From assembly GCF_002088935.1 (NCBI RefSeq), contig NZ_NCSS01000006.1, positions 558,001 to 622,000 on the forward strand: a stretch of DNA of 64,000 bases, in the 5' to 3' direction. Numbering within the stretch: the stretch's first letter is position 1; each line of letters opens with the position of its first letter. This DNA is from Henriciella litoralis (GTDB lineage: Bacteria; Pseudomonadota; Alphaproteobacteria; Caulobacterales; Hyphomonadaceae). The notes below the pieces were generated by a model. It saw nothing but the letters and a program-made list of their open reading frames with translations. It was not told where the DNA came from and made no database searches. The position numbers and the translations under genes are program-made. Positions 9,925 to 18,004 of this stretch are shown here, one piece after another.

Positions 9925-11097
9925 ATGGCGCTGTCCCCTCCCCCCTTATCGACAACGGTCCGCGTTGTACGGGCAGATGAGCTCGACGACGCAGAGAAGG
10001 CGCAATGGAAATCCCTTTGCGCCCAACATCCCGACTATGACAGCGCCTTGTTTCAACCCGAGTTCGCAGAACTGGTGGCAGGCGTGCGGGATGATGTCCG
10101 TGTCGCACTTTATTCACGAGGGGAGCAGCTGGTGGGTGTGCTGGCGGCCCATATAAGGCCGGATGGATTTGCCCGTCCGCTCGGGGCGCCATTCTCTGAC
10201 TATTGCGGCCCTATTGTCGACCGAGACTGCGCCATGTCGCTCGATGAGATGCTCGATATGGCCGGGATTCCGGCATATCTGGCCAACAGCATGGTCGATC
10301 CGTGGGGAGCGCTCGCACCGTCCAATAAGACCCATAAGGCAGATCAAACCGCCACCGACAGTCACGTCATCAGACCCGGCGAATTGTCGTCTGAGGAATA
10401 TGTCGAGAGCCGTCGTTCAGACCACGCCAAACGGTTCAAGAATTTTCGGCGGCTTCTGAACCAGATCGAGCGCGAAGTCGGCGAAACACGCTTTCAATGG
10501 GGCACTCCCGACCGGGCGACACTAGACCAGCTGTACGACTGGAAGCGGCAACAGTTTCGAGAAACCGGCCTCGTCAATCTGATCGACAGCACGGATGCGT
10601 GCCAAATCCTGGAATGTGTTGCCAACAGTTCACACGGATTCGCGACGACCTTGTGGATCGGCGATAAACTGATCAGCGGGCATTTCGGCATTCGCGTGGG
10701 CGGCGCCTTCCATCCATGGCTCGCCGCTTTCAACCCAATCTATGGCCACTATTCGGCGGGCAACCTGCTGATCATGCGCGCACTCAAGAGTTTTTCCGAG
10801 ATGGGGCTGGACGTGTATGACCTCGCCAACGGTCATGACCATTACAAAAAATACTTTGCGAATGCCTCCAGGCCATCTTTCGAAGTATTCGCCACATCCC
10901 CCGGCATGCGGGGCCGACGCCATCGCATTGGCCAGAAAATCTGGTCGGTCCTCAGTGGCTCGAATGAGCTCAGCACAGTCGGCCGCCTCAAGCGCCGACT
11001 TGATCATATTGCCGTCAGCGAACTCGGCTTTGCGCCGCGCGTAAGGGAATTCGGTTATGCCGTTCTGGCCCGCTCTGTGCTCAGGAAGCGGCGCTAG
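9925..11097 (+). CDS. GNAT/FemAB-like acyltransferase (BioF2-like domain)
   Basis: The 390-residue protein has a C-terminal GNAT-type core of the BioF2-like class. The features are ATTLWIGDKLISGHFGIR around residue 232, FHPWLAAFNPIYGHYSAGN around 262, and a LYDLANGHDHYKKYFA-like segment near 300. Relatives transfer acyl or aminoacyl groups in polysaccharide, peptidoglycan or lipid modification. It abuts the preceding cupin-like gene. No signal peptide or membrane segment is visible, so it should act in the cytoplasm. The precise substrate is unknown. Confidence 0.7.
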   Translation: MALSPPPLSTTVRVVRADELDDAEKAQWKSLCAQHPDYDSALFQPEFAELVAGVRDDVRVALYSRGEQLVGVLAAHIRPDGFARPLGAPFSDYCGPIVDRDCAMSLDEMLDMAGIPAYLANSMVDPWGALAPSNKTHKADQTATDSHVIRPGELSSEEYVESRRSDHAKRFKNFRRLLNQIEREVGETRFQWGTPDRATLDQLYDWKRQQFRETGLVNLIDSTDACQILECVANSSHGFATTLWIGDKLISGHFGIRVGGAFHPWLAAFNPIYGHYSAGNLLIMRALKSFSEMGLDVYDLANGHDHYKKYFANASRPSFEVFATSPGMRGRRHRIGQKIWSVLSGSNELSTVGRLKRRLDHIAVSELGFAPRVREFGYAVLARSVLRKRR

Positions 11098-11190
11098 GCC
11101 ACACGGCGCAATGGAAATTGTCGTCTGCGGATTGCAACGCGCATCAAACCGTACACAATAGCTCCGAATTGCAGTGATGAAGGGGCTCGT

Positions 11191-12627
11191 ATGAAGCACG
11201 CGATCAAACTCATGGCCGGTGCCGCAATCGCCGTGTCACTAAGTGCCTGCGACAACGGCAAAGAGACTGAACCTACGGAAACGACCAAGACCGCAAAGTC
11301 TGAAACCTCCGAAGCGTTCAACAAGAACCCCTACCCCTCGACTTACAAGCCCTACCCGTCTGAAACGGTGCTTCTTCAAGGCGCCACGGTCTTCGACGGG
11401 ATCGGTAACGAGTACCAGAATTACGACGTCCTGCTGAAGGGCGGAGAAATTGCCGAAATCGGCGAAGGTCTAGAGGTGGACGACGACGTCGAGGTCGTGG
11501 ACGCGAGCGGAAAATTCGTAACGCCCGGCATTATCGACAACCATTCCCATCTCGGCGTGTACCCATCGCCCGGCGTGAGCGCGCATGGCGATGGAAATGA
11601 AGCGTCAGGTCCTGTTACAGCAGAAGTCTGGGCTGAGCACGGAGTCTGGCCACAGGATCCGGGCTTCACGCGCGCGCTGGCGGGCGGCATCACGTCACTG
11701 CAAATCCTGCCTGGCTCAGCCAACCTCTTCGGCGGACGCGGTGTAACGGTGAAGAATGTGCTTTCCAGAACCGTTCAGGGCATGAAGTTTCCCGATGCGC
11801 CTTACACGCTGAAAATGGCGTGCGGCGAGAATCCAAAGCGCGTCTACGGCTATGGCAATGGCGGCTTTCCCGGCGGCGCGCCTTATTCGCGCATGGGCAA
11901 TATGGCCGGGTACCGCAACTCCTGGATCAAGGCGGCGGACTACAAGAAAAAGTGGGATGACTGGGACCCGGACAGCGATGAGGCTGCCCCTGCCCGTGAC
12001 CTCGAACTCGATACGCTGAAAGGCGTCCTCGACGGCGATATCCTCGTCCATATGCACTGCTACCGCGCCGACGAGATGGCGCAGGTCATCGATATGTCGA
12101 AGGAATTTGGCTACAAGGTCGCGTCCTTCCACCATGCCGTCGAAAGCTACAAAATCGCGGACAAGCTGGCCGAGGAGAACATCTGCTCGTCCATGTGGGC
12201 CGACTGGTATGGCTTCAAGATGGAAGCCTATGACGGCATCCGCGAGAACATTCCCATGGTTCACAATGCAGGCGCCTGCGCCATTGTTCACTCTGACAGC
12301 GATGTCGGCATACAGCGGCTAAATCAGGAAGCCGCAAAAGCGCTGGCGGATGGCCGGAGGGTCGGCATCGATATTTCAAAAGCTGATGCCTGGACCTGGC
12401 TGTCGTCTAACCCTGCAAAGTCACTTGGTATTTTCGACCAGACTGGCTCGCTCGAGCCCGGCAAGGATGCAGATGTTGTCGTCTGGTCGGCTGATCCGTT
12501 CAGCGTCTACGCCAATGCCGAGAAGGTCTACATTGATGGCGCATTGATGTTCGACGCAGACCGGCCTCAGAAAACACCTGTTACCGATTTCGAGCTCGGC
12601 CAGCCTGGTGAAGGAGACATCAAATGA
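11191..12627 (+). CDS. Amidohydrolase family lipoprotein (imidazolonepropionase-like)
   Basis: The protein has 478 residues. A signal peptide ends at the lipobox LSAC (Cys20), so it should be a lipid-anchored periplasmic or outer-membrane protein. Metal ligands of the amidohydrolase barrel are present: HSH in the PGIIDNHSHLG segment (~110-120), further His in ILVHMHCY (~287) and FHHAVE (~312), and the late Asp in IVHSDSD (~370). The substrate may be a peptide or cyclic amide; it is not recognisable. A GAAGGGG ribosome site precedes the ATG. It overlaps the next amidohydrolase gene by 4 nt (ATGA), so the two are expressed together. Confidence 0.85.
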   Translation: MKHAIKLMAGAAIAVSLSACDNGKETEPTETTKTAKSETSEAFNKNPYPSTYKPYPSETVLLQGATVFDGIGNEYQNYDVLLKGGEIAEIGEGLEVDDDVEVVDASGKFVTPGIIDNHSHLGVYPSPGVSAHGDGNEASGPVTAEVWAEHGVWPQDPGFTRALAGGITSLQILPGSANLFGGRGVTVKNVLSRTVQGMKFPDAPYTLKMACGENPKRVYGYGNGGFPGGAPYSRMGNMAGYRNSWIKAADYKKKWDDWDPDSDEAAPARDLELDTLKGVLDGDILVHMHCYRADEMAQVIDMSKEFGYKVASFHHAVESYKIADKLAEENICSSMWADWYGFKMEAYDGIRENIPMVHNAGACAIVHSDSDVGIQRLNQEAAKALADGRRVGIDISKADAWTWLSSNPAKSLGIFDQTGSLEPGKDADVVVWSADPFSVYANAEKVYIDGALMFDADRPQKTPVTDFELGQPGEGDIK

Positions 12628-13886
12628 TCGGCAAGTTCACGATCCTCGCCACTGCGGCGTCCGCACTCGTTCTTGGCGCAATCGCGCAGGATATCGCCAT
12701 TGAAAATGCCAAGCTCTGGGACGGCTCAAAACTGACTGAAGATGCAACTATCGTGATCAGGGACGGCAAGGTCGTCGCCTGGGATGATGGCGCGCTTCCG
12801 GACGGCGTTGAGGCCATAGATGCAGAGGGCGCCTGGGTGACCCCCGGCATCATCGCCAGCTTTACTCAGGCGGGCATCGTCGAAGTTGGCGCGGAAGACT
12901 CCACCAACGACACAGTCGCGCCTGCATCGCCCTATAGCGCGGCGCTCGACATGTCCGATGCGTTCAATCCATCGGCGGCGATGATAGATATGACCCGGCT
13001 TGAAGGTGTCACACGCATCGTCGTTGCTCCGGGCATCAGCTCCTCGCTGATTGGTGGCCAAGGCCTTGTCGCCGATACGTCCGGCACCCCTGATTCCATC
13101 ACGAAATCCAAAGCGTTCACCTACATCAATCTCGGCGAAGCCGGGGCTGGGGTCTCAGGCGGCTCGAGGCCGGCGGCATGGGCGAAACTGCGCGCTGCAC
13201 TCGGAGATGCGCGGACCTACCCTGCCCGTTACATCACAAGCTCTGACGGGGATGCGCTCAACCGCATCGATGCGCAGGCGTTCAGCGCGGCAGCGCGTGG
13301 CCAACAACTGATTCTGATCGGCGTCAGCCGTGCGAGCGACATCCGCCAAGTTATTGCCCTGACCGAACAGTATCCAAACCTGAAAATCGCTCTCGTTGGC
13401 GCTCAGGAAGGCTGGATGGTCGCAGACGAACTGGCTGCCGCTGATATCCCCGTCATCATCGACCCATTCGATAATCTTCCAAGCCGCTTTGAAAATCTCG
13501 GGGCCACCCAGAAAAACGCGCGGCGCCTTATCGAAGCAGGCGTAAAGACAGCGTTCTATTATTCAGACGATGCCAGCCATCAGGCGCGCCTGACGCTTCA
13601 AAGCGCCGGCAATGCCGTTGGCAGCGGCGTTGATTTTGAAGACGCCATGCGGGCCATCACGTCCGCGCCAGCCGAAATTTTCGGCCTCGATGGCTACGGC
13701 TCTCTGACCACCGGCAGTGCAGGCGATCTCGTGATCTGGGACGGCGACCCGCTAGAGGTCATGAGCGCGCCGACGCGCGTTTTCATCGATGGTGAAGAAC
13801 AGACGATGGAGAGCCGGCAGACAAAGCTGCGCGACAGATATCTGGATCTCGACGAAAGCGAAAAGCCGCTGGCCTACAGGCGCTGA
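12624..13886 (+). CDS. Exported amidohydrolase-like protein lacking metal ligands
   Basis: The 420-residue product has a Sec signal peptide (MIGKFTILATAASALVLG, cleavage near AIAQ) followed by an amidohydrolase composite beta-sandwich start (IENAKLWDGSKL). It closes with the family's usual end, SAGDLVIWDGDPLEV. Where active members have HxH after TPGIID, it reads TPGIIASFTQAGIV with no histidine, and the later metal His residues are not evident. It is probably a non-catalytic partner of the upstream amidohydrolase, with which it overlaps by 4 nt. It ends directly against the convergent Nudix gene. Confidence 0.75.
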   Translation: MIGKFTILATAASALVLGAIAQDIAIENAKLWDGSKLTEDATIVIRDGKVVAWDDGALPDGVEAIDAEGAWVTPGIIASFTQAGIVEVGAEDSTNDTVAPASPYSAALDMSDAFNPSAAMIDMTRLEGVTRIVVAPGISSSLIGGQGLVADTSGTPDSITKSKAFTYINLGEAGAGVSGGSRPAAWAKLRAALGDARTYPARYITSSDGDALNRIDAQAFSAAARGQQLILIGVSRASDIRQVIALTEQYPNLKIALVGAQEGWMVADELAAADIPVIIDPFDNLPSRFENLGATQKNARRLIEAGVKTAFYYSDDASHQARLTLQSAGNAVGSGVDFEDAMRAITSAPAEIFGLDGYGSLTTGSAGDLVIWDGDPLEVMSAPTRVFIDGEEQTMESRQTKLRDRYLDLDESEKPLAYRR

Positions 13887-14699
13887 TCAGCGTTTCGCGA
13901 CATTGGCAACATTCTCCAATGGCTCAATGGTCTGAACATACCCGGCTTCGGCCGGGATGTGCAGGCACGGATTGCCATCTTCGTCTTTTCCAACAATTGG
14001 CAGCACAGTGACGACCCGCTCCCCGGCAAAACGGTTGATGGCGGTCGGCACGCTTTCCTCTTCCCCCAGCTTTCCAAGATTCATCTTGGTGGGGAAGATG
14101 ATCGTGGCTTGTCCCGCCGCTTCCATCTCAAGCGCCAGTTTCGGTGACAACCAGACCGCGTCTGTCGTCTCGCGCCCATCATGGGTCGCTAGTTGCTGCG
14201 GCGGCGTCGGCGCGAGGTAGAAATGCGTGTCGAAGCGCTTTGGCATCATGTCAGGGGTGATCCAGTGCCCAAAGTGAACCAGCGTATCGAGCGCGAGCAC
14301 AAGATCATTTTCGCGGACCAGCTCGACAAAGCTCTTCTCACGCCGATCAACAGCGGCCCGGTGCGGCGAGACATGTGTGGCGACATCGGCACCGACCAGA
14401 GGCTGGTCCTTGCCGCGAGCACTTTTCGGCCGCGCCAGAATCAGCCCTGATTCCTCAAAAGCTTCACGGATGGCCGCGACACGTGCAGTTCTTTCCTTGC
14501 CCGTATAGTCCCCATCGCTGAGCTCGTCCCAGACGTCCGACTCATCTTCATCATTGGTCTTGCCGCCCGGAAAGACGAGCGCGCCAGCCGCAAAATCTAT
14601 CTGGTAGTGGCGTTTGACCATCAGCACTTGCAGGTCAGGCGCATCTCTCAGAAGCAGCACGGTTGCAGATAGACGGGGTTCGGGCGCGGCAGTCGTCAT
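13887..14699 (-). CDS. Nudix hydrolase (NUDT19/YfcD-like)
   Basis: Nudix enzymes hydrolyse nucleoside diphosphates linked to other groups. The FPGGK start of the Nudix box is near residue 42, and REAFEESGL, carrying the catalytic glutamates, is near 76. An insertion in between is typical of the larger NUDT19/CoA-type subgroup. Length 270 residues, no signal peptide. The stop codon is adjacent to the stop of the convergent amidohydrolase gene (no gap). The substrate cannot be assigned from sequence. Confidence 0.8.
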   Translation of the reverse strand: MTTAAPEPRLSATVLLLRDAPDLQVLMVKRHYQIDFAAGALVFPGGKTNDEDESDVWDELSDGDYTGKERTARVAAIREAFEESGLILARPKSARGKDQPLVGADVATHVSPHRAAVDRREKSFVELVRENDLVLALDTLVHFGHWITPDMMPKRFDTHFYLAPTPPQQLATHDGRETTDAVWLSPKLALEMEAAGQATIIFPTKMNLGKLGEEESVPTAINRFAGERVVTVLPIVGKDEDGNPCLHIPAEAGYVQTIEPLENVANVAKR

Positions 14700-14719
14700 A
14701 AATATTTTCTCCCTGAAAT

Positions 14720-14737
14720 GCGGAAAATTTGCCGCAA
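14720..14737. promoter_or_regulatory. Palindrome in the divergent Nudix/EAL promoter region
   Basis: TGCGG-AAAATTTG-CCGCA is an 18-nt near-perfect palindrome, 16 of 18 positions. It lies 21 nt upstream of the Nudix start and 81 nt upstream of the EAL-like start. It could be an operator shared by both genes; no regulator is encoded nearby. Confidence 0.3.
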
Positions 14738-14817
14738 ATCTGTCCGTTGAAATCCGCGTGATCTCAACGGCCTTTTCTTATGGTTACCGGCAAGACAATC
14801 ACAAGCAGGGGTGCTGC

Positions 14818-15504
14818 ATGCAACAAGTACGGGCCAGAGCCGCAAATCCAACGTCACTGATTCAGGACGTCGACGAAATTCGGCTTTCGCCGGTAGTTCA
14901 TCTCCTGACTGGAGAGATAGTCAACCTTGTCGCAGAGACACCCCGTGCGTTTGACGACCGCGTCTCTTTCGGCGGGAATAATCAGTTTATCAGCCGTATC
15001 AGCCCGGCAATCTGGCTTGCTCACCATGTTGAAACGTCCGCCATGATGGCGGTGGACAGTCAGACAAGCGCTCGCCCGATCATCATCTCGGCCCCGATAT
15101 CGGCCATGATGCATCCAGATACGCCGATGGCGTGTGAAGCCGCAGCAGCCCGCAGCAAGCTCTGCCCACAAGAAATTTGCATCGAGGTCGAAGACGCCAC
15201 CCTGTATCAGTCAAAAGCCGAGGTGATGCGGTCCATTCAGGCGCTGCGCCAGCGCGGCTTCCGGGTATCGGTCAACGCCACCCGTTCATGGTGCACGCCG
15301 ATGGATACAGACATGCGCTTGCTGCTCGATTGCGTACGAATTGATGCCAACAAGATCTGGGTTGAAAGCGACCTGCTCAACCGGATCGAGGCGGCGTCAG
15401 CCTGTGGCATGGGGGTTATCGCTGAGAACGCCCGCTATCGCGACGGTGAAAAGCTATCGGCTGTCGGCATTGAATTGGCGCGTGCGCCAAAAGTCGACGC
15501 CTAG
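14818..15504 (+). CDS. Degenerate EAL-domain protein
   Basis: The 228-residue protein aligns by eye with EAL domains. RLSPVVHLLTGEIVNLVAE corresponds to the strand leading to the EAL motif, EICIEVEDATLY to the second acidic motif, VRIDANKIW to the KID motif, and MGVIAENAR to the VAEGVE region. Key catalytic residues are replaced: the EAL triplet is not present, and the DDFG motif reads NATRS. It is therefore unlikely to hydrolyse cyclic-di-GMP and may bind it or another partner, as TipF does in Caulobacter. The start is ATG 14818; a longer frame overlaps the Nudix gene. It overlaps the DUF2336 gene by 4 nt, tail to tail. Confidence 0.7.
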   Translation: MQQVRARAANPTSLIQDVDEIRLSPVVHLLTGEIVNLVAETPRAFDDRVSFGGNNQFISRISPAIWLAHHVETSAMMAVDSQTSARPIIISAPISAMMHPDTPMACEAAAARSKLCPQEICIEVEDATLYQSKAEVMRSIQALRQRGFRVSVNATRSWCTPMDTDMRLLLDCVRIDANKIWVESDLLNRIEAASACGMGVIAENARYRDGEKLSAVGIELARAPKVDA

Positions 15505-16670
15505 CCAGCCTTGCTTTCCTTAGGCGCTGTGCCGGCTTCCATTGCGGCGGCCTGCTCGGAATAGATATCGAGCTTTTCGAGCAGGTAATCGAGATCGCCT
15601 TTCGGGATGGCCTGAAACTGGGTCAGCACCCGTTCGATCATCCGCATCCGGAACCGCGCCTTGTCATTCGGCCCGCCATCAATCTCGGTCTCGTGAAAGA
15701 CGTTCACGGCCGCCTTGAACGCTGGCAGCAGCTTCCGCGGCATACCTGCACGGTCGAATATCGAGGCGAGCCCGCGTGGGCCGGCATCATGGATCAACAG
15801 CCAGGCCTTGCCGTGCGTCAGACCGGCAAGCTCGGCCAGCGCATATTCGACGAATTTCATCTGCCCAAGGCAGAGTGCACGCATGATCAGTGAATTTGTC
15901 AGCCGCCCATTGAGATCCAGCTGATGAACAAAATGGCCCATATCCTGGCTGCGGTCAGCCTGCTCGACCAGATCAACCGTCGCCCGCTCACGCGCGCCGG
16001 ACGCGAGATCAATCGCGAGTTGGGCTGGTAGCTCATGACGGTTCACCAGCATGTCGAAGGCTTGCCCTGAAACCAGCGAGACAAGCTTTTCAGCCACGTG
16101 AACGGGAATATGTTCACGTGCGATGAGGGCATCCTTCACCGTATCATCGTCTCCAAACCGCTGAACGGTCCGGTCGAATGCGCGGTCGGTCCACCGAGCC
16201 CCATTATTCTTGGCCAGAGCCGACACCGCGTCGGATGTGGCATGATCTGCGATAACGTCGCAAAGCTCAGGCGAGACATGCTCGCGCTTTGCGATTGCCG
16301 TCTGCTTGGCGCCGTTTACGGCCAGCACAAGGTCAAGCAGGTCCTGATCGGTCAGGGAGGGTGAGTGCTCGAGCACCGGCAGCGCAACAGATTCAATGTC
16401 CCGCGCCAGTTTCAGCGCCACTTCACGCGGAAGCCGCGGAGAATTTCTCAGCGCAATGGCAAGCGTCCGGCGAATAAGGTCGGCCGCATCCGCCGCAAGG
16501 ATGCGAATAATCTCTTCCGCATTGGTTCTTTCAGCATCTGTCAGCGGATCCGTCGCGATACGCCGGCAAAGGCGATGCGCAATGCCAGCACGTTCGTCGA
16601 CCGTCTCACCTTTCATGAGCCGTTCTATGTCCTGCTGAGACAGCTGCGGTCGCATGCTTGCAATCGCCAT
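15501..16670 (-). CDS. DUF2336 domain-containing protein
   Basis: The 389-residue protein is mostly helical with HEAT-like repeats, for example LALRNSPRLPREVALKLARDI near residue 80 and a series of ADHATSDAVSALAKN-type repeats. It matches the alphaproteobacterial DUF2336 family as I recall it. Members are cytoplasmic and of unknown function, and some lie near signalling genes. No signal peptide or membrane segment is visible. It is a single gene with its own upstream region, divergent from the CoA transferase. Confidence 0.7.
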   Translation of the reverse strand: MAIASMRPQLSQQDIERLMKGETVDERAGIAHRLCRRIATDPLTDAERTNAEEIIRILAADAADLIRRTLAIALRNSPRLPREVALKLARDIESVALPVLEHSPSLTDQDLLDLVLAVNGAKQTAIAKREHVSPELCDVIADHATSDAVSALAKNNGARWTDRAFDRTVQRFGDDDTVKDALIAREHIPVHVAEKLVSLVSGQAFDMLVNRHELPAQLAIDLASGARERATVDLVEQADRSQDMGHFVHQLDLNGRLTNSLIMRALCLGQMKFVEYALAELAGLTHGKAWLLIHDAGPRGLASIFDRAGMPRKLLPAFKAAVNVFHETEIDGGPNDKARFRMRMIERVLTQFQAIPKGDLDYLLEKLDIYSEQAAAMEAGTAPKESKAG

Positions 16671-16783
16671 CTGGTACGCCTTCCCTTGAGCCCGGAATCA
16701 GTTAGGTCAAACTGCATAATGCCGGTTAATTTCCGGTTTACCAATCCGTCAGGTGCGGCCGAAACAAAACGGGAGGAGCAAAA

Positions 16784-18004
16784 ATGCTCGAAGGACTACG
16801 CGTCATTGAATATGCAACCTACATGGCAGCCCCGGGAGCCGGCAGCATTCTGAGCGACTGGGGCGCTGAGGTTATCAAGGTCGAGCCTCCCGGCGGCGAC
16901 CCGATCCGCAAGTTTTTCCGCACTATCGGGACCGACATTCAGGACAACCCGGTCTTCGATTTCGATAATCGCGGCAAGAAGTCGATCGCGATCGATACGA
17001 CCACGGACGAAGGCCGCGCCCTTCTGCGCGAGCTCGCAGAGACCGCAGACGTGTTCCTCACCAATGTCCGCCCCGGCGGCCTGGCCAGATCGGGTCTCGA
17101 CTATGACGGCCTCAAAAGCGCCAATCCGAAACTCGTTTACTGCAGCCTGACTGGCTACGGCCTCGATGGCCCGGACGCCGACAAGCCCGGCTTCGATATC
17201 GCCAGTTTCTGGGCCCGCTCCGGTGTGGCGCGCGCGACCATTCCAAAAGGGAGCGAACCCTTCCCGTGCCGCACGGCGTTTGGTGACCATACGACCAGCA
17301 TCGCTGCCGCGGCAGGTATCTGCGCCGCACTAGTCGAAGCCGGTCGCACCGGAAAGGGTCGGCTCGTCGAAGCTTCATTGCTCCGCACCGCGCTTTTCAC
17401 CATGGGGTCGGACTTCGCAATCCAGCTCTTCTTCGGTCGTCTCGGCTCCACCAAGCAGCGCCATGAACAGACCGTGCCAATCATGAACTTCTTCAAGACG
17501 AGCGATGATCACTGGCTATGCATCGTCGCGCGACAGGGCGAGTCAGACTGGGCGCCAATCTGCCGGGTCATTGGCCGGGAAGACCTGATCGATGATGAGC
17601 GATTCAATCGCGCCAAGGCCCGCCGCGCCAATTCTGTCGCCTGCGTCGATGTTCTCGATGAAGGTTTTGGCAAGCTGACACGCGAGGAAGCTGCCGCGAA
17701 GCTGGACGAGCACTCAATTGCCTGGTCGCCTGTGCAGACTCTGGCCGAAGCGTCACAAGACCCGCAGGTCCTGGCGGCCGGCGGTGTTGTCGATGTGCCG
17801 TCCTCTGCCGGCGATGGCTCAACCTTTCGCTCACCCGCCTCCCCGGTGCGTTTTCCGGGCGCAGATGACGGCCCAAAAGGCCCTGCACCACGTTTTGGCG
17901 AGCATAGCGAAGAGGTTTTGCTGTCGCTTGGGCGCAGCGCTGAGGATGTTGCTCAGTTGCTGGAGTCCGGAGTCGTCTCAGATGGGGCCAAACGCGAGAA
18001 ATAG
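16784..18004 (+). CDS. CaiB/BaiF family (type III) CoA transferase
   Basis: Type III CoA transferases move CoA between carboxylic acids. The N-terminus has LRVIEYATYMAAPGAGSILSDWGAEVIKVE. The conserved region around LVYCSLTGYGLDGPDADKPGFD includes the Asp that forms the aspartyl-CoA thioester intermediate (near residue 140). Length 406 residues. A strong GGGAGGAG ribosome site lies 7 nt before ATG. Acyl substrate unknown; steroid and bile-acid degraders use related enzymes. Its last 52 nt overlap the end of the convergent M1 peptidase gene. Confidence 0.9.
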   Translation: MLEGLRVIEYATYMAAPGAGSILSDWGAEVIKVEPPGGDPIRKFFRTIGTDIQDNPVFDFDNRGKKSIAIDTTTDEGRALLRELAETADVFLTNVRPGGLARSGLDYDGLKSANPKLVYCSLTGYGLDGPDADKPGFDIASFWARSGVARATIPKGSEPFPCRTAFGDHTTSIAAAAGICAALVEAGRTGKGRLVEASLLRTALFTMGSDFAIQLFFGRLGSTKQRHEQTVPIMNFFKTSDDHWLCIVARQGESDWAPICRVIGREDLIDDERFNRAKARRANSVACVDVLDEGFGKLTREEAAAKLDEHSIAWSPVQTLAEASQDPQVLAAGGVVDVPSSAGDGSTFRSPASPVRFPGADDGPKGPAPRFGEHSEEVLLSLGRSAEDVAQLLESGVVSDGAKREK

